Below, piece after piece: positions 1 through 7,116 of a stretch of 45,217 bases of DNA (positions are counted from its first letter, which is position 1; each line of letters starts with the position of its first letter). Made by a program: the position numbers and the translations under genes. The stretch is from Anaerolineae bacterium. GTDB taxonomy: Bacteria; Chloroflexota; Anaerolineae; UBA4142; SHND01. The stretch covers positions 1 to 45,217 of the forward strand of contig JAJTXZ010000037.1 of the NCBI GenBank assembly GCA_021463195.1, in the 5' to 3' direction. The notes beneath the pieces are model-generated. The model searched no databases. It saw only the letters and a list, made by a program, of their open reading frames with translations, and was not told the DNA's origin.

Positions 1-128
1 TTTGCTCACGCTGCTGCCGCCATTCCACGTCGTGTATTCGTAGAGATTGCCGACGTAGTAGGTCGTGACACCATTCGCCACTTTTTTCACGCGCGCGCCG
101 TCGTTGTAAGCAAAGTTTGTAGTGACAC
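1..128 (-). pseudogene. Partial RHS/YD-repeat core, runs off the left edge
   Basis: On the minus strand this stretch reads as an RHS core piece (NFAYNDGARVKK, then NGVTTYYVG, then EYTTWNGGSSVSK). It closely matches the core of the RHS gene further right: bases 1-42 are identical to 2505-2546, and similarity fades out near base 128. No start codon or upstream RHS sequence precedes it. It begins only about 35 bases after the stop of the beta-propeller gene, so within this window it is a headless fragment. It may continue to the left with its own C-terminal tip. Such orphan RHS or CDI tips next to a full gene are known in polymorphic toxin loci; that reading is inference. Confidence 0.75.
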
Positions 129-163
129 CTACGACAGCCCTGAAAGTCAGGCGATTCTCGCTT

Positions 164-1342
164 CTAGCAAAAGGCAAACAGCTGTTTGTCCCCGAAGGTT
201 GCGTACAAGCAAACACTATCTGTATACATCCCAACTTGCTTGTTAAAATAGTTGACCCGATTTGGGCGAGTGTCAATTCGCCCTACTTCCGCACCGTTTT
301 CCATGTTAAAGCCTACAATAGAGCCATCCTGTCCCATGAGGTATGCGATATTTTCAAGAATGACAATCGGCGCGACTGCTTGAGTCGAAATTTTCTTTTC
401 CCAAATCACCTCTCCAGTTGCCGTTTCAAGTGCAGCCAGCGTGCAACAATTAGTAAAGACGATAACTCGATCGCCTCCGATAGTATAAAATGACGGTTCG
501 CGATTGTACCGCCATAGTACTCTGCCTGTTTGAGTATCCTTCGCGATGAATGCACTCTCATACCACATGTAGGCAATGTGGTTTTTCACAGATACGGTCG
601 TGCCACTACCAACAAAGTTTGGCAATTCCCTTAGCAGCCTTCCATTATTTGCATCGTAAACATAGAGGCCACTTCCAAGAAATGCGTAAAGTAGATCCTC
701 CTCAAGACTCAGCGGATGGATGATGTCTGCTGTTGCTTTTGGGATTGGAATCCAATTTACCACTCCGGTCTCCAAGGAAAAGCCCCGGAGCGGTTGGAAA
801 GAACGACCTACACCAACGAACGCAGTTGATGAATTGGTCGCAAGAGAAGTTATTGAGTCTGGTACGCCAGACATTTCGACAGACCAATATGGTTGTCCTG
901 TTGCTAAATTCATGGCGTTCAAGTTCTTGTCGTTGAAGGATGTATAAACAAGTTTGTCCGCCTCGGATGATAGATAGACATTTATCTGTTTTACCGCGCC
1001 TGCCGGTACCTCCCAAACCATTTGTCCACGATTGGCATCAATGCCAATAAGAGAATTGAACGTTCTGATTACAACGCGATTGGAATCTGCGAATGGTGTG
1101 TAGACGAGTGTATTATCAGAATTGAAGGTCCACTTATGTTTGAGCGGCAGGGTAGAACTTGTAATTTTCCGCTCGGGCGCAAAAAAATTATCGAGGTGCG
1201 GCAATGGAAAATATGCGCTCAAGTAGAAAATATAAAAGAATACAGAGGCAAATAGAGCAACGGCTATCGCTACTCCCACGACTGTGCCCCGATGCGTACC
1301 CCGCATGGGAAATTGGCTCTCTGCATTACTGTGGCGGTTCAT
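164..1342 (-). CDS. Membrane-anchored PQQ-like beta-propeller protein
   Basis: A 392-residue protein with one N-terminal membrane segment (about residues 20-45, VVGVAIAVALFASVFFY) and a long outer part made of repeated propeller blades. Typical PQQ-repeat phrases are GIDANRGQMVWEV, NLATGQPYWSV, SLETGVVNWI, DTQTGRVLWRY and ETATGEVIWEKK. The fold suggests a binding scaffold outside the membrane; no enzyme residues were recognised. Its start overlaps the end of the RHS gene by 17 bases, so the two are probably translationally coupled. A second start at codon 13 is possible. The gene sits where an RHS locus normally carries its immunity gene, but a propeller of this size is not a usual immunity protein. 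Codon use is poorer in CGCG than in the housekeeping genes, which hints at transfer together with the RHS gene. Confidence 0.8.
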   Translation of the reverse strand: MNRHSNAESQFPMRGTHRGTVVGVAIAVALFASVFFYIFYLSAYFPLPHLDNFFAPERKITSSTLPLKHKWTFNSDNTLVYTPFADSNRVVIRTFNSLIGIDANRGQMVWEVPAGAVKQINVYLSSEADKLVYTSFNDKNLNAMNLATGQPYWSVEMSGVPDSITSLATNSSTAFVGVGRSFQPLRGFSLETGVVNWIPIPKATADIIHPLSLEEDLLYAFLGSGLYVYDANNGRLLRELPNFVGSGTTVSVKNHIAYMWYESAFIAKDTQTGRVLWRYNREPSFYTIGGDRVIVFTNCCTLAALETATGEVIWEKKISTQAVAPIVILENIAYLMGQDGSIVGFNMENGAEVGRIDTRPNRVNYFNKQVGMYTDSVCLYATFGDKQLFAFC

Positions 1343-3761
1343 AAGTCACCAAATAAGCATAAAGCCCAAAGTACCCGCCGAGTGACGCGTTATCCGTCGT
1401 AAGCGATACAATCGTCTGTGTCGCAAAAGACATTGCTTGGTCGTTATTCCCATAACTCCCTACGAGTACGTAGTCGCTGTAACTTAAGCCTAGATGTCGG
1501 TCAACACTGGGCGACCCGCCAAGCACACTGAAAGTGAGTGAAACTACGTTATCAGGGTCGAATCCTCCGTTTACGGTATCCCCTGAGACCGCTCCGTCCA
1601 AGCCCAATCCCCACATTGCTGGAGTGATTCCTGATGCTCCTCCGTAGCCGGAAATTCCTTTGAATTTATCAATGCTTGTACAATGATTACCGCACCAAGC
1701 AATTCCAATTTGAAAGCCAGCAGAGACCCCCGGAAATGTTGGAAGGAACGACCTTCCCAAGCCTGCACCAAATCCACTCAGTCCTCCAAAGAGCCCGATT
1801 TGGTTGTGCTTGAAATCAAAGACATATTGCAGGAAGATAGACCCGGAATTGATAAAACCGCTTGCGTTTAAACTGATTCCGAGCGTGAGGGTATTTGGTC
1901 TATTGTCCCATGCTGTGTCCATTGCGGCTGCTAACAAAAGCGGTATTAGCCTTAGCGGATTGGCCCGAGCAACAATTGCAAGACCACCCTCTTCCCCCAA
2001 CACCTCCTTCAAAATATCCTCATCCTGAAACTCCGGTTGACACTGCTTTGTCCAATCCTGCTTGGCATCCGACCAGCAGTAGCCATGTGCCTCATACCAG
2101 CGGTTCTCCCAGCACCAGTTATCCTCTGGTGCGCAGTCTTCATGTCCTGTCGGGTCAATCCGGTTCACCGGATTATTCCGCACGTAGGCGTAGCGATTCA
2201 ACGATTGCGGGTCGAGTGGGTTCGGCACAATCGTATCGGGTTGAATGAAACGCGCCAGCGCGGGGTCGTAATAGCGCGCGCCGTAATACATCAGATTCGC
2301 GCTCGCGTCGCGTTTCTGTCCTGTATAGTCATAGTCCGTTGGCGGTGTGCCGCTGGATGTTTTAATTGCGCCATACGGATAATACGTTTGTGTGCTGCTG
2401 CTTGCCCCTGTCGTCTTGCTCGTGCTGCCCAAGTGGTCGCCGTGAATGTAGGAAATGTTGATGTCTTGTTTCACTGCAACGCGTTGTCCGCCGAAATAGT
2501 AGTATTTGCTCACGCTGCTGCCGCCATTCCACGTCGTGTATTCGTACAGAGTGCCAACATAGTACGTGGTCACGCCGTTCGCCGTCTTTTTCACTCTTGC
2601 GCCATCGCCGTTATAAAAATAGTTTGTCGTCGTTGCGCCCACGGTGATGCTGGTCAACCAATTCTCCACATCATAACTCAGTGTATCGCCATTGGTGCAA
2701 CTGGAACTTGTGGCATTGCGCCGCGTCATATTGCCGTTCTGGTCGTAGCAAAAATAATTCGCGCCTGCTTGCGTAACGGCATGTTTGTGCGCGGTATCGT
2801 TATACGAGTAATTCTTGACGTTCCCGCCATCGGTAAAAGTCAGGATATTCCCAATTGGGTTGTAACTCCACGCTTGCGCATACACGCCCGCAATGCTCGC
2901 GTCCTTCAAGCGATTCAAGTCGTCGTAATTGAATTGAGAGATTTGGGACAACAAATTGTCGGTGATGGTCTTGACGTTCCCAACATTATCATAGGTGTAA
3001 GACAGGTCTTGATTCGAGCCGCTGGTTTGCAGCGTCATCAAACGCAAGTTCTGCGCATCGTAACCATAGGTCGTTTGCAGACCATTGCCGAACGTCATGG
3101 AGGTGAGTTGCCCCGCCGCATTGTAAATCTGGCGCACACTCCCAAGTCCATCCGCGCCGAAATACTGCATCGCATTGTCGTATTGCGCGACTCTGCCAAC
3201 ACCGTAGAGATAACTGTTCGTTCCGTCCGCAAGAACTTGGGTCAAGCCCGAGTTCAAATCCAACGCGTAGTTTGTTGTTACGCCATCAACCGTCTGTCGC
3301 AGTCTATCCCCCAGCCCGTTATACGCAAAACTGATCACTGATGACTGATTGCTGGTGATTGACACCAAACGGTTCGCCTGGTCATACACGTAGGTGTTGA
3401 CACCATCGTTCAACAAATTTCCGTTGTTGTCCCATGTGTAGGTTTGTCCGTTGACGCTGGTCAACCGATTTGCATTATCGTACAAATAATTTGTTGTGAT
3501 GCCATCAATCGTTTGCGTCAGCCGATTTCCCACCGCATCATACGAATACGTGAACCTGGATGTATATGCGCCTGTGTAGTTTGCGGTGGTAAGGCGATAG
3601 AGCGAGTCGTAAGTGTACTCAATCGTCGTGCGATACTCGCTCGGCACGGCTTGGGTCGGTGTGGGGGGGAGTCTGTGCCGTTCAGAAAGCGTGCGGTATA
3701 AATAATATCCTGGTCCGTGGCGAGTGAAGAATACGAACGCATAAAGCCGAGTTGCCCGCAC
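1326..3761 (-). CDS. RHS/YD-repeat protein, main frame (5' part in another frame)
   Basis: This open frame holds about fifteen YD repeats (YTYDSLYRL, YSYDAVGNRL, YLYDNANRL, YVYDQANRL, YTYDNVGNV and others). They are followed by the conserved RHS core end (YYDPALARFIQPD, then NRYAYVRNNP, then DPTGH) at about residue 500-540 and a variable 270-residue C-terminus. The tip has paired cysteines and Gly-rich, strand-like stretches; I recognise no toxin family in it. The first ~33 residues of this frame are not RHS-like. The natural 5' part lies in the frame of the neighbouring entry (3518-4273), and the two frames join at a run of seven G at 3663-3669. Rejoined, the protein would be about 980 residues. 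It is cotranscribed with the propeller gene, which starts inside its last codons. Confidence 0.85.
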   Translation of the reverse strand: MRATRLYAFVFFTRHGPGYYLYRTLSERHRLPPTPTQAVPSEYRTTIEYTYDSLYRLTTANYTGAYTSRFTYSYDAVGNRLTQTIDGITTNYLYDNANRLTSVNGQTYTWDNNGNLLNDGVNTYVYDQANRLVSITSNQSSVISFAYNGLGDRLRQTVDGVTTNYALDLNSGLTQVLADGTNSYLYGVGRVAQYDNAMQYFGADGLGSVRQIYNAAGQLTSMTFGNGLQTTYGYDAQNLRLMTLQTSGSNQDLSYTYDNVGNVKTITDNLLSQISQFNYDDLNRLKDASIAGVYAQAWSYNPIGNILTFTDGGNVKNYSYNDTAHKHAVTQAGANYFCYDQNGNMTRRNATSSSCTNGDTLSYDVENWLTSITVGATTTNYFYNGDGARVKKTANGVTTYYVGTLYEYTTWNGGSSVSKYYYFGGQRVAVKQDINISYIHGDHLGSTSKTTGASSSTQTYYPYGAIKTSSGTPPTDYDYTGQKRDASANLMYYGARYYDPALARFIQPDTIVPNPLDPQSLNRYAYVRNNPVNRIDPTGHEDCAPEDNWCWENRWYEAHGYCWSDAKQDWTKQCQPEFQDEDILKEVLGEEGGLAIVARANPLRLIPLLLAAAMDTAWDNRPNTLTLGISLNASGFINSGSIFLQYVFDFKHNQIGLFGGLSGFGAGLGRSFLPTFPGVSAGFQIGIAWCGNHCTSIDKFKGISGYGGASGITPAMWGLGLDGAVSGDTVNGGFDPDNVVSLTFSVLGGSPSVDRHLGLSYSDYVLVGSYGNNDQAMSFATQTIVSLTTDNASLGGYFGLYAYLVTYEPPQ

Positions 3762-4273
3762 GCGCCGGGAAAAGACAAATCGGTGACGGTGTGACTTTCG
3801 CCGCCGGTGCGAGTATTGATCGAACGGGCGCGGTTGTCAGTGGCGCCGGGCGTGTTCATGCCGCAGTCACCTTTTTGGGAGTGTTCCTGACCAAGGGGTC
3901 TGGGCTTGAGCGTCAAGTCAAAGGCGGGACTGGCAGGATTACTGCTGCTCCCCGCGCCGCCACGAACCAAGACATTCTCGGCGCCAAGTGACGCCGGAAT
4001 TCTTTGGGCGAGCCGTCGAGAGATGACGGACTGTGGCGCGACCTTCAACGCGCCGGGTTGCAGAGATTCGCTAAACGATAAAGAAATATTGTCGCTGTGC
4101 GGAGCGCGCGCCGGTGAAACAGGTGAGCGGAGAGTTTCTGCGTGGATGACGGTAAAAGAGCCAACCGCAGGCAGAACGAGTTCCAGGAGCAATGAACTAA
4201 TGACGGCGCAAACGAGTAAAGCATAAAACCGTTTCCAGTTCGAGCCCTGTCGCGAAGCATGAGAGAGATGCAT
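3518..4273 (-). pseudogene. N-terminal part of the RHS protein, frameshifted
   Basis: This frame starts with a good ribosome site (GGAGG, complement of 4279-4283, five bases before the ATG). It encodes an N-terminal signal anchor (about residues 15-40, FYALLVCAVISSLLLELVLP). Around residues 155-200 it reaches the usual RHS entry motif (HTVTDLSFPGACG, then RSYSSLATDQD). After NGTDSPP the frame leaves RHS-like sequence and runs on as nonsense to 3518, while the main frame takes over at the same place with TPTQAVPSEYRTTIEYTYD. The switch falls on seven G (3663-3669), so one base is lost or gained there. It may be a true mutation, a slippage switch, or a sequencing error. The join also seems to lack the long N-terminal YD region of larger RHS proteins. 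Confidence 0.8.
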
Positions 4274-4603
4274 GGAGACCTCCGATGAAGGAATGGGATG
4301 TTGGGTAACGCATCGAACCTAACTCAACGTGCGCGATACGAGGGATACAACAAGTTGTACTATGCAAAATGACGCGGCGAAAAAAAATACGAGCGGCTGC
4401 GTCGTTTCACTCGTGCAGGATTTTTGATTCTGCTTTACAAATTGGCGGTGTAGGGGGATTTCTCCGCCGCGCTGACCGTCGGGATTATAGCGTAATCGAA
4501 ATTTTGCGCAAGGGGGGATTGAAAAATCCGTCGCGTTTGCTAAAATCAACCGCGCCGCAAACGCACATCAACTCAAAATCACGAATAAAAGGACTGCAAG
4601 CCG
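4274..4603. other. Divergent intergenic region between RHS and aminotransferase genes
   Basis: This 330-base stretch has no convincing gene. It must hold the promoters for the RHS gene (leftward) and the aminotransferase (rightward). A short inverted repeat, TACAAC-AA-GTTGTA, lies at 4346-4359 and could be an operator, but the arms are only six bases. A run of six G occurs near 4512. The base mix is less CGCG-rich than the genes to the right. Confidence 0.4.
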
Positions 4604-5740
4604 ATGAACCTTTCCCCCTTCAAACTCGAACGCTATTTCGCCCAATACGAATTCAACGTCCAATACACGCTCTGTTCGTCCGATTGCGAATCCGTGACGA
4701 TTCACGATTTGCTGGAACTCGAACCCGACGCGCGCGAACGCTTTGAACAGCATTGGCTCGGGTACACCGAATCGCTCGGCGCGCCGACATTGCGCGCGGA
4801 AATCGCGCGCGTGTATGAAACAGCGCAGCCCGAACACATTCTCGTTCACACGGGCGCGGAAGAAGCGATATTTCTATTCATGCACGCGGCGCTGCAAGCG
4901 GGCGATCATCTGATTGTCCACGCGCCCTGTTATCAATCGCTTGCAGAGGTCGCGCGCAGCATCGGATGTGAGGTGTCGCAATGGCGCGCGCGCGCGGAAA
5001 ACCAGTGGGCGTTGGACGTGGACGAATTGCGCGCGTTGCTAAAATCCAACACCCGCGTCGTTGTCGTCAACACGCCGCACAATCCGACGGGCTATCTGAT
5101 GTCGCGCGCAGATTATTTACGCGTGAACGAAATCGCCCGCGCGCACAATCTCATTTTGTTTTCGGATGAAGTGTATCGTGAGTCCGAATATAACGCGGCA
5201 ATGCGTTTACCGCCGGCGTGCGATGTGAGTGATCGCGCGGTATCGCTCGGCGTCCTGTCGAAAACCTACGGTTTGCCCGGCTTGCGCATCGGCTGGATTG
5301 CGACGCGCAACGCGCAAATTTACGAACGCATGGCGGCGTTAAAAGATTACACGACGATTTGCAACAGCGCGCCGAGTGAATTTTTGGCGGAACTCGCGCT
5401 GCGGCATCGCGCCAAACTGGCGCGGCGCAATCTCGATATTATCGAGCGCAATTTACGTCTGATGGATGAATTTTTCGCGGAACAGGCGGAGCGATTCGCG
5501 TGGGTCCGTCCGCAGGCGGGGTCCATCGCGTTTCCAAAACTGCGGCAGGGCGACGCGTCTGATTTCTGTCACGCGCTCGTGACGCGGCAGGGCGTTTTGT
5601 TATTGCCGGGGCGATTGTTTGACGACGACGCGCAGCCGATGCATTTGGAGAATCATTTTCGCATTGGGTTCGGGAGAAAAAATATGCCAGAGGCGTTGGC
5701 GCAGTTGAAAGAATTTTTGGACGCGGATAAACGCGGATAA
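4604..5740 (+). CDS. PLP-dependent aminotransferase, class I/II
   Basis: A 378-residue fold-type I PLP enzyme that probably transfers amino groups between an amino acid and a 2-oxo acid; the substrate cannot be read from sequence. Family marks in order are HTGAEEAIF (cofactor phosphate region), NTPHNPTG with the conserved Asn, SDEVYRE with the Asp that pairs with the PLP ring, and SKTYGLPGLRIGW with the Schiff-base lysine at about residue 220. Close to the C-terminus HFRIGFGR carries the Arg that binds the substrate carboxylate. Length is normal for the family. The gene stands alone, facing away from the RHS locus, and ends in a short tandem repeat. Valine-pyruvate or capreomycidine-synthase-like members look similar, so no symbol is given. 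Confidence 0.9.
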   Translation: MNLSPFKLERYFAQYEFNVQYTLCSSDCESVTIHDLLELEPDARERFEQHWLGYTESLGAPTLRAEIARVYETAQPEHILVHTGAEEAIFLFMHAALQAGDHLIVHAPCYQSLAEVARSIGCEVSQWRARAENQWALDVDELRALLKSNTRVVVVNTPHNPTGYLMSRADYLRVNEIARAHNLILFSDEVYRESEYNAAMRLPPACDVSDRAVSLGVLSKTYGLPGLRIGWIATRNAQIYERMAALKDYTTICNSAPSEFLAELALRHRAKLARRNLDIIERNLRLMDEFFAEQAERFAWVRPQAGSIAFPKLRQGDASDFCHALVTRQGVLLLPGRLFDDDAQPMHLENHFRIGFGRKNMPEALAQLKEFLDADKRG

Positions 5741-5750
5741 ACGCGGACAG
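5723..5750. repeat. Short tandem repeat across the aminotransferase stop codon
   Basis: The ten-base unit CGCGGATAAA occurs twice in a row, followed by a third partial unit. The copies span the stop codon of the aminotransferase, so the second unit lies outside the gene. Slippage here could shift the protein end slightly. Confidence 0.5.
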
Positions 5751-5787
5751 TTCTTTGCGACTTTGTGTGAGCGCAAGTGAAACAGGA

Positions 5788-5820
5788 GGTGTCATATCGA
5801 GCGGAGCGAGATATGACACC
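5788..5820. repeat. Hairpin of a dispersed repeat between convergent genes
   Basis: Perfect 11-base arms (GGTGTCATATC at 5788-5798 and its complement at 5810-5820) enclose an 11-base loop. The aminotransferase and RNase Z genes converge on it, so it may end transcription from both sides, although it lacks a T run. Its centre (TCGAGCGGAGCGAGA) resembles the hairpin at the right edge of the window (TCGAGCGGAGGCGAGA, 45153-45168), so it seems to be a family repeat and not a unique terminator. Confidence 0.65.
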
Positions 5821-5828
5821 CAAGCGCC

Positions 5829-6752
5829 CTACTTTTCACGTTTCACGGTATATCGGTCGAGGTCGTTGCACACGATGGTGTTGGGAAAAATCGCGCGCGC
5901 TTCGGCGTAGACAACGCTGCCGCTATAGCGCCGCGAAATATGCGTGAGGAATAATTGTTTCACATTCGCTTCGCGCGCGCATTGCGCCGCTTCGGCGGCG
6001 GTGATGTGTCCGTGTTTGCGCGCAATGTCGCGGTCGGCGGCGAGATATGTGGCTTCCATAACCAAACCGTCCGCGTCGCGCGCCGGCTCGATCACTTCGT
6101 CAATGCGCGCTAAATCGCCCACGTGGACGAATTTTGTGCCTGGCACGAGTTCGCCCAAAACATCTTCGGGCTGAATCACGCGTCCGTCGGCGAGCGTGAT
6201 GCTTTCGCCCGCTACGAGGCGTTTGCGTTCGGGACCAATCGGCACGCCTAACGCTTGCGCGCGTTCGACCAAGAACGGACGCTTGGCTTGTTCCTCGAAC
6301 ACAAAACCAAAATTGCCCGTGCCGCGATGCAAAACATTGAACGCGCTTACGGTCAGATTCTTTTCGCGCACGAGCGTGCCGGGCTTGATTTCGACAAAGG
6401 CGATTTCGATTTCCACCTCTTTGCCGCGCATGACGACCTTCATCAAATCGCGCACGCGGTCCAACGCCCACCGTCCGCCGAATATTTCGAGTTTCGAAAT
6501 ACTTGACACATCCCATTGTCCCAGCGTCGAGGCGAGTCCGCCGATGCCGAGAATGTGATCGAGGTGTCCGTGCGTCAAAAAGATGCGGCGCAGGTCTTTG
6601 AACCCGACGCCGCTGCGCAGAATCTGCCGCTGGGTGCCTTCGGCGCAATCGAGCATAAAGCGTGTGCCTTCATGAATTAACAGCGTCGAAGTGAGATTGC
6701 GTTCCGCGCTTGGCGCGGACGCCGAGGTCCCGAGAAAGACAAGTTCAAACAT
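5829..6752 (-). CDS. rnz: Ribonuclease Z (tRNA 3' processing endonuclease)
   Basis: A 307-residue metallo-beta-lactamase-fold nuclease that cuts the 3' trailer from tRNA precursors. It is the zinc-binding short form of RNase Z. The signature HxHxDH reads THGHLDHILG (residues 61-66). Further metal and active-site motifs are VLHRGTGNFGF, VHVGDLA, EATYLA, KHGHITAAEAA and LTHISRRY, in the order expected. The N-terminus FLGTSASAPSAERN is typical. Both tRNA genes in this window lack an encoded CCA, which fits a need for this enzyme. The gene is preceded by a terminator-like hairpin 48 bases upstream, so it may be expressed from its own promoter or behind a leader. Confidence 0.93.
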   Translation of the reverse strand: MFELVFLGTSASAPSAERNLTSTLLIHEGTRFMLDCAEGTQRQILRSGVGFKDLRRIFLTHGHLDHILGIGGLASTLGQWDVSSISKLEIFGGRWALDRVRDLMKVVMRGKEVEIEIAFVEIKPGTLVREKNLTVSAFNVLHRGTGNFGFVFEEQAKRPFLVERAQALGVPIGPERKRLVAGESITLADGRVIQPEDVLGELVPGTKFVHVGDLARIDEVIEPARDADGLVMEATYLAADRDIARKHGHITAAEAAQCAREANVKQLFLTHISRRYSGSVVYAEARAIFPNTIVCNDLDRYTVKREK

Positions 6753-6789
6753 AATGTCGTCGAAACATTATAGCGAGAAACGCGGTCAA

Positions 6790-6849
6790 ATGAAAATAAA
6801 AAGGCGGAGCGTCGCGCTGCTTTGGCAAGCATATGCTGACTCCGCCTTA
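6790..6849 (-). terminator. Intrinsic terminator or attenuator upstream of rnz
   Basis: Read leftward, arms of nine bases (AAGGCGGAG at its 5' side, CTCCGCCTT at its 3' side; 6840-6848 with 6801-6809) enclose a 30-base loop. TTTTTATTTTCATTT follows. The loop contains the small palindrome AGCATATGCT. It lies 48 bases before the rnz start on the same strand. It could end an unseen RNA made from 6850-7070, or work as an attenuator in the rnz leader. Confidence 0.6.
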
Positions 6850-7073
6850 TCGCAAAAGCGTTCTAGGGACGAGTGAATTGCCGACTCGACATTGAGCGTC
6901 AACGCGGGACATCGTGGTCCTACGGCGAGGAAAGGGGAACAAGTGCGGTTGGATGGGCGCTGAAACAAAGCGCTCACCAAACATGCCGTTCGGATTTGCC
7001 CGAGACCTGTCCGTGACGTTTTGCGATTGTAAAAATCAGACCGCCAAATTAGCGGGCTGATTCATTACCACAA
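6850..7073 (-). other. Gene-free region, possible small RNA or rnz leader
   Basis: About 220 bases without a convincing protein gene lie between the terminator of the CNB gene and the hairpin before rnz. The stretch contains a small imperfect stem (TCAGACCGC with GCGGGCTGA, 7037-7061). I tried to see SRP RNA, tmRNA, RNase P, 6S RNA or T-box marks and found none. The position, framed by two terminators on one strand, would suit an independent RNA, but there is no direct proof. Confidence 0.3.
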
Positions 7074-7114
7074 GAAAAAAAGAGCAAGCGCCGTGACGCA
7101 AATCACGGCGCTTG
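7074..7114 (-). terminator. Intrinsic terminator of the CNB-domain gene
   Basis: Perfect 12-base arms (CAAGCGCCGTGA at 7085-7096 and its complement at 7103-7114) have a six-base loop. Read leftward a run rich in T follows (A run on the plus strand at 7074-7081). It begins two bases after the stop codon. The flank ACCACAAGAAAAAAAGAG recurs at 45087-45104. Confidence 0.85.
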
Positions 7115-7116
7115 GT

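Noticed and set aside
2037-3341. 434-residue open frame on the plus strand
   Set aside because: It lies wholly antisense to the YD repeats of the RHS gene. Its protein is rich in Ile, Val and Arg with no domain sense.
6850-7073. RNase P RNA, SRP RNA, tmRNA or 6S RNA
   Set aside because: A short GAGGAAAG on the plus strand recalls RNase P, but the rest of its core and the needed length are absent; no SRP tetraloop or tRNA-like ends were found.
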